Assembly (NCBI GenBank): GCA_005223375.1
Contig: RXOD01004714.1
Span: 1 to 18,928 of the forward strand
Source: Amoebophrya sp. AT5.2
Taxonomy: Eukaryota; Sar; Dinophyceae; Syndiniales; Amoebophryaceae
Length of the DNA stretch: 18,928 bases
Reading direction: 5' to 3'
Position 1 is the first letter of the stretch. Every line of letters begins with the position of its first letter. The notes under the pieces are model-generated. The model saw nothing but the letters and a program-made list of their open reading frames with translations, did no database searches and was not told the origin of the DNA. Shown here one piece after another: positions 1 through 8,803 of the stretch. The translations under genes and the position numbers were made by a program.

Positions 1-1110
1 CCGCCTCTCACTCAGGCGGGCGGCGCATTTTGCGCCAGATCTTCTGCGCGTTCGCTTCGTCAGCCTTTTGCTGTCCGTGTGGGGCCTCGCCCCCTTTTCG
101 CTAGCCCGCCGCGCCCTGATCGGGACCGCTCGACCTCCCCGGCAGCGGCGTGCTTGCGGCTGCACGCATCTCCCTGCACCAGTCCCACCGACGGCCGAAG
201 GGGCCCGATCATGGGTGGGCCCCGACCAGGGTGCAGGCCCGCGGTTGCGACGGTGTCGATCACATCCCGAGCGGTGTCCTCCGTGATCCGCTTGGTGTCC
301 CCCGCTTCCACCTACAGCGCCGCGATCCTCGGGGCCCCACTTGCTTGCGCCTCCGGTTGCGTCTCCAGCTCCGCGATCCCCTGGGCATGCGCGTCGCTAA
401 CTCGCCGCCCCTCATAAACTTCCCCCGTTGTTTGTTTTCGGCGCTGCCGTATTCGTGACGGCGGAAGATCCCGCGCGCCCTTCAAGTAATTTGCTACCGC
501 CGGCGGGTGTCTGCATGCCGGCGCGTGCAGTCGGATCGGGTTCGGGGCCTTGTTTTGTTCATATACGCCAGCGCCTTCAGGGTCGGCGGCCCAGTCGCGT
601 CCAAGCGTTTCTCCAAGCGCTCGCGCGCAACAATTCCCATCGCCCTCCACCCGAACGCGCTCCCATTCTTGCAGCCACGCCAAACGCGTGACGAATCCAG
701 CGGCCGCCTGCTTCGGATTGACAGAGCCAGGAAGCCGACCGACTTGCCCGGAGCGATTTGCGGCAGGATTTTGGTGTCTCCCGGTCGATCGTAGGGCCAC
801 CCGGCGGCGCCTGGAGCTGGACTACGATGGTGCCAGGTCTTCGCTCCTTCCACTCTTCGACGTAGCAGCGTCCGCGGGGAAACCTCTCGAAGACGTCCAG
901 GGCGAGCCCGGCTGCCTTGCCGATCGTTGTGCAGTTGGTTTGGCCACCGCTTGCTTGCCGCCATCGATCCCGCGCGCGCGTTGATCCATGACAGCGCCAG
1001 CGCCGCCGCTGCCCCGCTGGCTTTCTTTTTCGGTCGATCTTGTTGCTCGCGGTATTGGTGGCCAGGTGGTCAGCGCATAGCGATCAATAGGCGCACTACT
1101 GTCCACGGCT
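1..1110. other. GC-rich stretch, no confident gene; possible decayed coding relic
   Basis: This segment is much richer in GC than the spacers that follow. High GC alone leaves several frames open on both strands. The most continuous frame is on the minus strand from about 800 down to 60, interrupted by a single stop codon at 314-312. It is not clearly tied to any family I can name. Other minus-strand frames overlap it between 494 and 1106, which would suit a frameshifted old element, but no reverse transcriptase, integrase or transposase motif could be read with confidence. No gene is called. Confidence 0.3.
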
Positions 1111-1116
1111 CACCAT

Positions 1117-1332
1117 ATGGAACCTGGCATGGACGCTAATGATATTTACTACAGACTTCTTCGCGAGCTGGAGATCAACCGCGCGACTGCGCGGTCGGAT
1201 ATCAAGGAGGTGTACGCAGCGCTGGACCGCTTCGAGGCCGAGTTCAAGCCGGTCGACACCCTCGGGAATTTCTGGGACTCCGCACCGCGGCGACAGACGC
1301 GCGACGACGAAGTCGTGCCCAGTCTAGAATAG
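1117..1332 (+). CDS. Small hypothetical protein (71 aa)
   Basis: A short frame begins at ATG 1117, with a second ATG at 1129 in better context (GGCATGG), and ends at TAG 1330-1332. An in-frame stop lies upstream at 1078-1080. The residues look protein-like: an amphipathic, probably helical segment (about residues 6-43) with alternating Leu/Ile/Ala and charged residues, then a polar acidic tail. Third codon positions are strongly G/C, like the confident genes here and unlike the AT-rich DNA just downstream. I do not recognise the family. It could be an independent small protein, the last exon of a gene whose earlier exons are not visible, or a fragment of a decayed element in the GC-rich stretch to its left. 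No signal peptide or membrane segment is seen. Confidence 0.4.
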   Translation: MEPGMDANDIYYRLLRELEINRATARSDIKEVYAALDRFEAEFKPVDTLGNFWDSAPRRQTRDDEVVPSLE

Positions 1333-2132
1333 GTGGTGGATATAGAAGATAATAAATTCACTTTCAGATGCGACGGCGGTCGCGCTTCGCACTAGGAAGA
1401 ACCCATGTCGCAGCAAATTTACGATTGATTCGAGCAAATTTACTACACCCAAACCCTCCGTGGGTAGGGTAGCATCCGCATCTCTTTACGATTGACAATC
1501 AGAGCAGAAGCTAGCAGCACATTTACGATGATTCACATTCGACAGGGCAAAAGTTTGCGGTTGAAAAAAAGAAGCAGAAGGAGCGGCCCTCTACTTTACG
1601 ATTGATTCGAGCATACTTAGACGATTAAAGCAATGGAAGAAATGTCTGTTGTATCCACGTCGGAGACCCCATAAGAATGCGTGAATAATTTTGTGCCACA
1701 AAGTGTTGGACTCGTGCGCTTTTGAGCTTTGACTTTGTCCGAGCTGCTCAGCCAATCCAAGCGACCGCACAGGAAAAGCGAGCGACTACAAGCGGTGGCG
1801 CTGCGTGGGCACAAGCCTTGCACTCTCCGCGCGGTCACCACGTCAGTCAGCGTAGCCAACGTAGCCAGCGCAAAAGTTTTCTCTCGTTGCGAACCATCAC
1901 GCATCAAAATGGTGGCAAGCTCCGGCGATCGCATTTCGTCTCAGGGTTGGTTGCATTGCTTACGTGAAATGGAAGTGCGAAGCACCAGGATCAGCATGCG
2001 CAAGCCTACCGGTCCCTGTCTGTCGTGCTTTCTTTGGTTGGGGAGTGCGTATTTTTGCACCTGGGTGTAGCTGCAGCTCTCACGAAAACTTAATGCTAAT
2101 AACCAGCAAGGACGAGATCTAGAATAACAAGC
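1333..2132. other. Intergenic spacer with repeat cluster and uS11m 5' region
   Basis: No supported gene. The left part (1412-1632) holds the TTTACGATTGA repeat cluster listed separately. The right part is the upstream region of uS11m. It contains a CTGCAG acceptor-like site ending at 2076 and an upstream ATG at 2092 that opens a nine-codon frame ending at a TAG before the uS11m start. The open frames around 1617-2070 have weak codon bias and no recognisable domains. Confidence 0.5.
1412..1632. repeat. Interspersed short repeat cluster, TTTACGATTGA(TTCGAGCA)
   Basis: The 19-mer TTTACGATTGATTCGAGCA occurs exactly at 1418-1436 and 1595-1613. Partial copies lie at 1485-1495 (TTTACGATTGA) and 1522-1534 (TTTACGATGATTC), with a weaker echo at 1616-1632. 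Spacing is irregular, about 67, 37 and 73 nt, so this is not a simple tandem array. The first copy is also flanked by a direct AGCAAATTT repeat (1412-1420 and 1432-1440). All full and partial copies read in the same direction. The function is unknown; it may be a degenerate minisatellite or a clustered binding site. Confidence 0.75.
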
Positions 2133-2984
2133 ATGACCTTTGTGCAGCTCGTCACTTCCAAAATCTGGCCTCCCGTGACCACCATGGCAAACTCCTGTCG
2201 GCGGTCGATGTGGGTGGCCGGGGCACTCGCGGAAAACCGGGGTTGGTGCCGTAGCAGCTCGTCTTCTTCTAGCCCCGGTTTGGTGGCGTTTAATACGATG
2301 AGCGCATGCATTGGTAGTGGTTTTTGCGCTGGTCGAACTACAGGACAGCCTCGCTGTCCCGCTTCCGATTCCGCCTGCGCAGGATCTTCCTCTCGCAGGC
2401 TTTTTGGCACCGCGTCTGCCGCGTCCGCAGCTGCAGGAGCGTCCTCTGCGACAGGCGCCGCGGTGCCGTTGAAGTCGATTCGGGACTCCGTGTCGGCGAA
2501 AAAGAAGATTCTCCAGATGTCGAAGAAGGAGAAGCGAATGGTGCAGGGCAATTTGGGGAAGTACGCCAACAACTGCGGGCGCCCCGAGTTCCACAACGTG
2601 GACCTGGACAGGCACGGGCGGATTTTCGAGCCCACCGACGTGTTCGAGATCTGTATCACGAGCAGCAAAAATAACGTTTGGATCGCGGTGATCAACAAAT
2701 CGCGGAGCAACCGCACCGTGTTCACCTCGCACGCGGGCAACGTCGGCATCCGCAAGTGCGGCCGCCGCACGATCGACGCCTCGCACCGGATTGCGAGCAA
2801 CGTGGCGCGAAAGTGCAGACGACTGGGGGTGAGCGTGGCGGAAGTGCGGTTCCGCTGGCTAATGAAGGTGGAAGCGGTGTTGCAGGCCTTCCAAGCACAC
2901 GGACTGCAGATAACGCGGATCACGCACGTGCCGCGACTGCCGAAAGGCGACCCACCAAGAGCCAGAAAACGAAGGAGAGTGTAA
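2133..2984 (+). CDS. MRPS11: Mitochondrial small-subunit ribosomal protein uS11m
   Basis: This is a ribosomal protein of the uS11 family, part of the small-subunit platform where it contacts rRNA near the mRNA exit. From about residue 161 to the end (283) it shows the family layout: a strand with TSSKNNVWIAVI, then SHAGNVGIRKCGRRT, an Ala/Arg helix, GVSVAEVRFRW, a helix ending GLQITRITHV, and the basic C-terminus ARKRRRV. The N-terminal ~110 residues are Ser/Ala/Arg-rich and poor in acidic residues, as expected of a mitochondrial presequence; RRLFGTASA near residue 88 resembles a cleavage region. ATG 2133 has A at -3 and G/C-biased codons follow it. ATG 2184 (ACCACCATGG) is a strong in-frame alternative giving 266 aa. 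Single exon. The stop at 2982 lies inside a donor-like GTAAGT, but the KRRRV ending supports termination there. A plastid-derived copy is less likely because there is no bipartite signal. Confidence 0.88.
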   Translation: MTFVQLVTSKIWPPVTTMANSCRRSMWVAGALAENRGWCRSSSSSSSPGLVAFNTMSACIGSGFCAGRTTGQPRCPASDSACAGSSSRRLFGTASAASAAAGASSATGAAVPLKSIRDSVSAKKKILQMSKKEKRMVQGNLGKYANNCGRPEFHNVDLDRHGRIFEPTDVFEICITSSKNNVWIAVINKSRSNRTVFTSHAGNVGIRKCGRRTIDASHRIASNVARKCRRLGVSVAEVRFRWLMKVEAVLQAFQAHGLQITRITHVPRLPKGDPPRARKRRRV

Positions 2985-4142
2985 GTAACTGGAGGGGGGG
3001 TGGTAGTGAGTTTTGCTTTTGGGGCGGTAGTCGTGCCTTTCTATTGGAAAAGCAGGCCGGTGATGGTGTCCGCTACGCATTGTGTACTCGCTGAGCCAAC
3101 TTGAAATAAAGTACACGCAGAAAAAACCCACAGGGCTCCCATTTCCATCGCAAGGCATGCATGCCCGCGCGCATCAGCAGCCGTCGACCTCTTTCCGGCA
3201 AGTGTTTTTTTCTTCGGTCGCAGGCAGACTCGCCATCGGTTGGAAAAGTCAATGACTGTGCAAGAGCAAGCGACTTCCCACCTTTTTTTCTTGCTTCCGT
3301 GCAGTTGGTTTTTCAAGTGAAGGTGCTTCCGTTCCAGTGATTCAGACTGGGAATGCGTTCCGATGGTCTTGACCGTAGTGATTCCGTTCAATACAACTCA
3401 ACAATCATGATTCGTGCTCCTAGACTTTGCTTCTCGGTGTCGGTCGGTAGGTGTGATTTTTCTGTGGCTGTAGGCCCTACTTTCTATAGTCAAGATTGTG
3501 CCCAAGCCCAATATAATCGCGAGGAGCGACTTGCCATCGCATCGATTTATTGCGAGAAAAATGGAGTCAAACTCAAATCGATACAAGGTAGCGCCATAAT
3601 CGAATGAAATCACCTCCCCTCCAGGGAACAGTACAGAATTCATGAACCAACCCCAACTCATCTAGCAAAGAGGTTGTTAGGCTACCTTTGTGTAGAAACA
3701 GAGCAAGCAAGAAGCTTGTACACTCTTAGAGATTGTTGCTCGAACGGCCAGGATTTTCCGACTTTCTGTTGACCGTGAGAACAACACGAACCTATTCACT
3801 GTCTGTCGCTGCGTTCTTTTTGTTTACTGCGTTTTGTCCCCTTAGTCGGGCGCTGTAACGCTTTTCTTTGTCATAAAGCGCGACTTTTCCTATTAGAAAT
3901 TACTTTTGCAAAAACTCGATGACTTCCAAGTGATGGATTTCTTGCGTGAGCATCGATAAAAACACAAACTTTTGGACCTCGGTTTCACTACATTCGTGTC
4001 GACAACTCCTTCCTAGCCGAACCCTCTGTATGGGTAGTTGCCACCAACACGGTCCGTCAGCCACGCGTCCCCTTCCGACTGGTGCAGCAGGCACCGTGAT
4101 TCACGAACTCGACGTTACACTCCCGTCTCCTCGTCCGTCATC
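2985..4142. other. Intergenic spacer (about 1.16 kb)
   Basis: No supported gene. An AATAAA sits near 3106, about 120 nt after the uS11m stop, and could serve in 3' processing. An 8-bp inverted repeat, ATCGATTT (3541-3548) and AAATCGAT (3575-3582), could form a small stem. An ORF starting at ATG 3353 (84 codons) has AT-rich third positions and no domain, so it is not called. A short pyrimidine run ending in CCTAG at 4016 precedes the epimerase start. Confidence 0.5.
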
Positions 4143-5628
4143 ATGTCAGCCTCTTCGCCACCTGCTCCGCTGAGTCCGAGCATGTCCGAGACGACGGGAA
4201 CGGCCGCGGACACCGCCCCCTCGCCGCTTTCCGACCACACCACTGCGTCCTCCAGTTCCACTCGCGTTTCCACGCGCGACAACACCAACAAGCAGACGGT
4301 GCTCGTCACGGGCGGGGCGGGGTTCATAGGCGGCCACCTGTGCGAGGCGCTGCTGCGGAGGGGCGACCGCGTCGTCGCACTAGACAACCTCTGCAACTAC
4401 TACAACGTCGAGTTCAAGAGAGAAACCCTGAAAATCTTGGAGGCGTATAACCCGGGCTCCGAACAAGATCCGGGAGCCGGCGCCCCAGAGTCAGAGGCGG
4501 TTGCGCTCAAGCCGGGGAGAAGTCGTTTCACGTTCTATGAGGCGGACTTCACCGACGAGAAAGCAGTGGATGACGTGTTCGCGAAAGAGGGTCCCTTCGA
4601 CTGCGTGGTGCACCTGGGCGCACAGGCGGGAGTCAGGTTAGTTAATACGGATCTACTTTATGATGTCCGTACTCGGAGCTCTACTAGAACTGGTAGGAAT
4701 GTAGGTACTCTGTGCAGAACAACGAACTGACAAATGAAGGTACTCTGTGCAGAACCCGGCGGAGGTGATCGTCACCAATGTCGTCGGGCAGCAGCGCATC
4801 CTCGACGCCGTGAAAAAGTACGGCACCCCCTACGCCGTCCTCGCCAGCAGCAGCTCCGTCTACGGGATCAGCTCCGTGGCGCCATTTTCCGAGGACCAGG
4901 TGTGCAACGCGCCCATCTCACCGTACGCAGCGTCGAAGAGATCGTGCGAGATGTTCGCGCACGCGTTCCACCATTTGCACAAGACGCCGGTCACCCTCCT
5001 CCGCTTCTTCACCGTCTACGGACCGAGGGGAAGACCAGACATGGCCGCGTTCAAGTTCATCCAAAAAATTAGTCGGGTACTTTTTTATGTTAAGCATATC
5101 TATGACGTTCGGGTTGGCGTTGACCACTTCTAGGGCCCACGTGCGAGCGATTTGCGCTCGTAGTGACCCTACGTTTAATACGTATTAGAACAGTTGTGCT
5201 GGACATTGTCAATGGGATCGACTCGTCATCCTCCAGCGGAACACTTCACAAACTCAATGCCTCTCGATCAGGGCGAGCCTATCGACAAGTTTGGCGACGG
5301 CAGTGCCATCCGGGAGTTCACTTATGTGTCCGACATCGTGAATGGCATTATCCTCGCTATCGACCAGCCCAACGGCTATCGTTTGATGAACCTCGGCGGC
5401 GGCACCACGCACACGCTAAACGAGTTCATAGCGACCATCGAGAAGCACGTGGGCAAGCTGGCTTTACTCAACCAGCTCCCGGACCAACCGGGGGATGTCG
5501 CGATCACTTCTGCGAGCCAGGAGCACGCCTTCGCGGAGGTGGGCTTCAAGCCTAAAATAAGTCTCGACGAAGGCATCGCGCGAACCGTGGAGTGGTACAG
5601 GAACTGCGACTACGTCGCCAATTTTTGA
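4143..5628 (+). CDS. UDP-glucuronate 4-epimerase-type NAD-dependent epimerase (3 exons)
   Basis: Exons 4143-4636, 4740-5076 and 5272-5628 join in frame to give 395 aa. This is an extended short-chain dehydrogenase/reductase with the Rossmann glycine motif TGGAGFIG at 56-63, the Ser cluster SSSSVYG at 201-207, and the catalytic Y227-x-x-x-K231 in [25 protein letters not shown] and the late [10 protein letters not shown] match the bacterial/plant UDP-glucuronate 4-epimerases (GAE), which interconvert UDP-GlcA and UDP-GalA for polysaccharide synthesis. The first ~50 residues are Ser/Thr-rich. No membrane anchor is seen, unlike plant GAE, so a cytosolic enzyme is likely. ATG 4143 is the first true ATG of the frame. 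Intron 1 is phase 2 (GTTAGT...GAAG), intron 2 phase 0 (GTACTT...TCAG). Exact substrate is inferred; a UDP-glucose or dTDP-sugar epimerase is the main alternative. Confidence 0.92.
4637..4739 (+). other. Epimerase intron 1 with acceptor-spanning duplication
   Basis: A 103-nt phase-2 intron, GTTAGT...TGAAG. The 18-mer AGGTACTCTGTGCAGAAC occurs inside it at 4703-4720 and again at 4738-4755, across the true acceptor into exon 2. The decoy copy carries its own AG|G; use of it would shift the frame and reach a stop. ACTGAC near 4726-4731 is a plausible branch region between the copies. Confidence 0.85.
5077..5271 (+). other. Epimerase intron 2
   Basis: A 195-nt phase-0 intron from GTACTT to GATCAG|GGC. 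Joining restores the family sequence [14 protein letters not shown]. It contains a small hairpin, CGAGCG-atttg-CGCTCG, near 5145-5161. Other AGs upstream in the intron would insert non-family residues. Confidence 0.85.
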
Positions 5629-6377
5629 GTCGTCGACAGCGACGCTTTCATCGTTCTTGGTAGTTCATTCATAGAAACCGATTGGGAAAATTTTATGTTG
5701 AAGCTCATACACATAGGGGATAGGGTTGTAGCCAGACGCGATAATGCGGCCGGTGGCGCAGGAGCAGCAGCAGCTACGGGCGCAGCCGCTTTGAACGCTA
5801 GCCCACAACCCTAATGCGACGACATCTTTCAGTGTGCAGTTGTGCGAAGCGGAAAGATGATCGAGCCCATAATATAAGGAAGGGAAAACATAGAACGAGA
5901 GATGGCTGAGGTTCGCTAAGCGGGCAGTGGCATTCGGGTAGAAAAGGATGTTCTTGATTTGCGGTTGCGGAAAAAGACGGCGCACGGACGTGCTGCGCGT
6001 GAGGATCAATTTTGTGTACTGGATCGAAAATCTTCACAGTGATCACAATGACGGATCAGAAAATGCCGTGCCAAAGGATCACTCGCAGTCACTACTGCAC
6101 GCATGATGAGCTGTAGCAAGACCAACGGGCAGGACTTCTTCTTCGCCCCGTGCTCACTAAAAAGGGCAACGCACGGGCACGTCGTCTTCGTCCTTGATGC
6201 ACACCCGACGACTACGAAATCTCGAGAATGGAGACGTGGCCCATTTTTTCTATCTCAGGTTTCGGTTTCTGTTGCAGGGTAGTGTTGTGAAGCAGTAGTG
6301 CAAGGGTTACAGAACTTGAACTAGCAGTACCCACGAAAAGAGAATAAAGACCAAAGGCACTTCAAAAGATATCGAAG
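5629..6377. other. Intergenic spacer and transporter 5' region
   Basis: No supported gene on either strand. Frames on the minus strand (5665-6046) lack coding bias. Two pyrimidine-rich AG sites sit ahead of the transporter start: CCATTTTTTCTATCTCAG (6241-6258) and a run ending GTTGCAG at 6277. Either could be a spliced-leader acceptor or a 5'-UTR intron acceptor. Confidence 0.5.
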
Positions 6378-8189
6378 ATGGGCGGCGCGTCTGCAAGTGT
6401 ATCTAGGCGCAGCAGCAATGCTTCGTCATCGTCATCGGATCCCACCAAGAAGAAGGATGGTGTTGCGACGACCATCGGCTTCGGTCTAATCGCGCTCGTG
6501 TATCTCCTCGCCAGCTCGACACAGTTGCCGGCGGTCACTTACGTGAAACACGAGTTGAAGTTTCAGCACACCGCCCTGCTGCTTTGCTCCTTTTTTTTGT
6601 TTCAGGCGCTCTGCCTGCCGGCCTATTTTGTGAAGCGAGTGTTTGAAGCAGCGTGCGGAGCCGGTCGCGCCTCCGCACGGGATGAGAAATATCAGCGAGA
6701 AAGAAGGAGGAGCCGCAGAAGGAGCGTCGACGAGGAAGCGCCCCTGCTGTCTCTGGAGCGCTGCGCTGGAGATGAGAACGTCGGACGCCCCTGTGCAAGG
6801 ACAAGCGGGGCGATAATGGACAAGGAGGTTTCCTGTAGCAAGCGTGAGGACGCGTATGCGGTCCCCAACGTCGTTTTGCACAGAACGCGGAGTGCAGCGT
6901 CGACGACGTCGCACGACGCGGAGGCGATGGAGGCCGGACGCGCAAACGCAGGACCACAGCTGCCAGAGGCCGAAGAAGAAGTTCGTCCCACGCCTTCAGC
7001 GCCCCAGAGTAACGTACACCCAGAGTATCCAGTAAAATCCAGTTGCTTCCTAGTCGGCGCGGGCGCGATGGAGGTGCTGTCTAAGATTTGCCAGATTTAC
7101 GCCATCGACCACTTGGGGACCAGTTACGTGATGCTGCTGTCCGCGACGAAACTGATCTTCGTCGCGCTGCAAAGGTCGTGCCTGCTGAAGGCGGACTGGC
7201 CGGTGAAAGCCCAGCTGCTCGGCATGGCGCTGGTGCTCTTTGGGATCACGATCTCGCAGAGCAGTGTTATTTTGGACGACTGGCTGTTCCCAGACGACGT
7301 GGAAGCGCCGCCGTTCGAGAGTCCGTGGCACCGGGGGACGGCGTCGGGGACCCACAGAGGAGACGAGGCTGTTCTGCCTGTACGGGCGGTGCACGTAGAC
7401 GAGCTCTTCGGCGTTGCCCCGGGGATCCCAACGCCAGTAGAGCCGCTGCCTTCCTCCGAGCAGCCGGAAACAAAGAAGGCGAAGAAGATCTGGCTCGGAG
7501 TGTTGCTTGCTCTCCTCGCGCAGTTCGTTTCTTCCTTCGGCTTTGTGTTCCAGGAGTGCAGCGGGCGCCTGTCGCCGAAGAAAATCCCCGCGTTTCTCGC
7601 CACCGGCATTCAGGGCTGCACGTCTTTCGTCCTCGCGATCGCGACCTATGCAGCGCTCGTCGCGACGAAGAAGCAGCAGCCAATCTCCGCCGCCTGGAGC
7701 GACATTGCGGAATCCGGGAAGCTGCAGATCCTGTTCTTCGTTTTTTTCGTGATCGTGCTCGTTGCGGCGGTCTGCGGGATGCTGGTGTCGCGGCAGAGCT
7801 CCGCTATCCGCGTTTTGCTCGAAAACGCGCGGCCGGTGCTGGTGTATTTCGTGGAGCCTTTCGTGCTCGTGAGCGACAATTTGGGAAGACGGCGGTTCTG
7901 CCACGACCGGATTGAGGCGTGGGTGTCGCCGCTTGGTCACGTGGCAATCGTGGTGGGTGTGCTCGCGTACTTCGAGTGGGGAGTGTTCAGAAAGCCGCCT
8001 GCTTCGGCTCCTGCGAAAGCGGGCTCATTGAGTGCGGAGCCGGGGGTGGACACGGCAGAAGAAGAGGAGGGGGACCACTTGGAAGATGCCGACCGGGTGA
8101 AAAGCGGTTTCGCGGCGGACGGAACCGAGAAGGAAACGCATGTGGGGTCGAGGATAGCGAAGATGCAGCTTGTGATGGAACGCGAGTAG
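6378..8189 (+). CDS. Drug/metabolite-superfamily transporter, SLC35F6-like
   Basis: A 603-aa intronless multi-pass membrane protein. Hydrophobic segments lie near residues 32-50, 64-84, 222-244, 247-268, 278-299, 371-392, 404-428, 450-471, 475-497 and 515-537, the ten-helix plan of DMT carriers. The second half resembles SLC35F6-type proteins: a SYVMLLSATKLIF helix, an IWLGVLLALLAQF helix, ATGIQGCTSF, and AIRVLLENARPVLVYF before the last helices. Two insertions are unusual: a ~135-residue charged loop (86-220) and a ~70-residue loop (300-370). The first holds an acidic dileucine motif, DEEAPLL at 118-124, which in other eukaryotes sorts proteins to lysosome- or vacuole-like compartments. The N-terminus MGGASAS fits a loose myristoylation pattern. 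The tail is acidic. ATG 6378 has a good context (AAGATGG). Substrate unknown; a CRT-like or nucleotide-sugar carrier is possible. Confidence 0.72.
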   Translation: MGGASASVSRRSSNASSSSSDPTKKKDGVATTIGFGLIALVYLLASSTQLPAVTYVKHELKFQHTALLLCSFFLFQALCLPAYFVKRVFEAACGAGRASARDEKYQRERRRSRRRSVDEEAPLLSLERCAGDENVGRPCARTSGAIMDKEVSCSKREDAYAVPNVVLHRTRSAASTTSHDAEAMEAGRANAGPQLPEAEEEVRPTPSAPQSNVHPEYPVKSSCFLVGAGAMEVLSKICQIYAIDHLGTSYVMLLSATKLIFVALQRSCLLKADWPVKAQLLGMALVLFGITISQSSVILDDWLFPDDVEAPPFESPWHRGTASGTHRGDEAVLPVRAVHVDELFGVAPGIPTPVEPLPSSEQPETKKAKKIWLGVLLALLAQFVSSFGFVFQECSGRLSPKKIPAFLATGIQGCTSFVLAIATYAALVATKKQQPISAAWSDIAESGKLQILFFVFFVIVLVAAVCGMLVSRQSSAIRVLLENARPVLVYFVEPFVLVSDNLGRRRFCHDRIEAWVSPLGHVAIVVGVLAYFEWGVFRKPPASAPAKAGSLSAEPGVDTAEEEEGDHLEDADRVKSGFAADGTEKETHVGSRIAKMQLVMERE

Positions 8190-8803
8190 CGGTTGCGTTT
8201 TGGATTTATCGATTGGGGAGGAGGCTTCGGGGAGGGTGTTTTCAAGTCCGGCGCGCTGCTCCCAAGGAGCCCTTTAAGGCGGCGCCGGACGTTGTATAGA
8301 TACCACTTTGTTGATAGTCTAACGAACCCAGCGCTGCGTCTTCCCGAGAAGACCTGGCTGCGAAAACACAACATGTGGTTTTGGTTCGATTTACAGCGAC
8401 TTATTCTTCGAAAAATATTTGGCACGACTGGGACCGCTGCTATTTGCTGACGTGAGGAAGAGCCTGTTTGGTTACGATGTTCGGAAACAAGCTCTGTACG
8501 ACGATTCAAGCGAACTCCAGCTTCTCGTTCCGGCCAACATATGTGCTTGTATCGACCTCGTATACCAATTTTTCTCTCTGCGTTTTTTTTTTCCTGGAGC
8601 TTCTGTGTGCGTGCTTCCATGCCGTGGTCCCGTCGTGTGTGCGCGTGCGTGTCATCGCTTCCACTGTCAGCTAAACTTCTGACTACTATCAGCCTTCGTG
8701 AATAGAAGTCTTCTACTCTTAGCTAGTCTTGCTTGTCGGCTCGTGGCGGTTTTATCGATCGAAAGATCCTGTACCGACAAAATCCGTTTTTCGGAAATAA
8801 AAG
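8190..8803. other. Intergenic spacer
   Basis: No supported gene. It holds a T-rich run near 8582 and a short GTGTGTGCGCGTGCGTGTG purine-pyrimidine alternation near 8634-8652. Pyrimidine-rich AG sites end at 8692 (CTATCAG) and 8722 (TCTTCTACTCTTAG). AATAAAAG abuts the next start codon. Confidence 0.5.

Noticed and set aside
1441..1472. ACCCAAACCCT / GGGTAGGGT motif as telomere-like sequence
   Set aside because: Only one imperfect pair, not tandem. It could at most form a weak stem.
1941..2786. 281-codon minus-strand frame over uS11m
   Set aside because: The + strand encodes a clear ribosomal protein here. The minus frame has no recognisable family and continues into non-coding DNA.
2981..2986. 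GTAAGT donor-like sequence at the end of uS11m
   Set aside because: The protein already ends in the family C-terminus KRRRV, and the in-frame TAA inside the motif is the expected stop.
3353..3607. 84-codon ORF starting with ATG
   Set aside because: AT-ending codons, no domain, no acceptor-like site close upstream, and it lies in otherwise non-coding DNA.
7050..7940. 296-codon minus-strand frame
   Set aside because: It is antisense to the transporter. The residues are Arg/His/Glu-rich in the manner of a shadow frame, without membrane helices or motifs.
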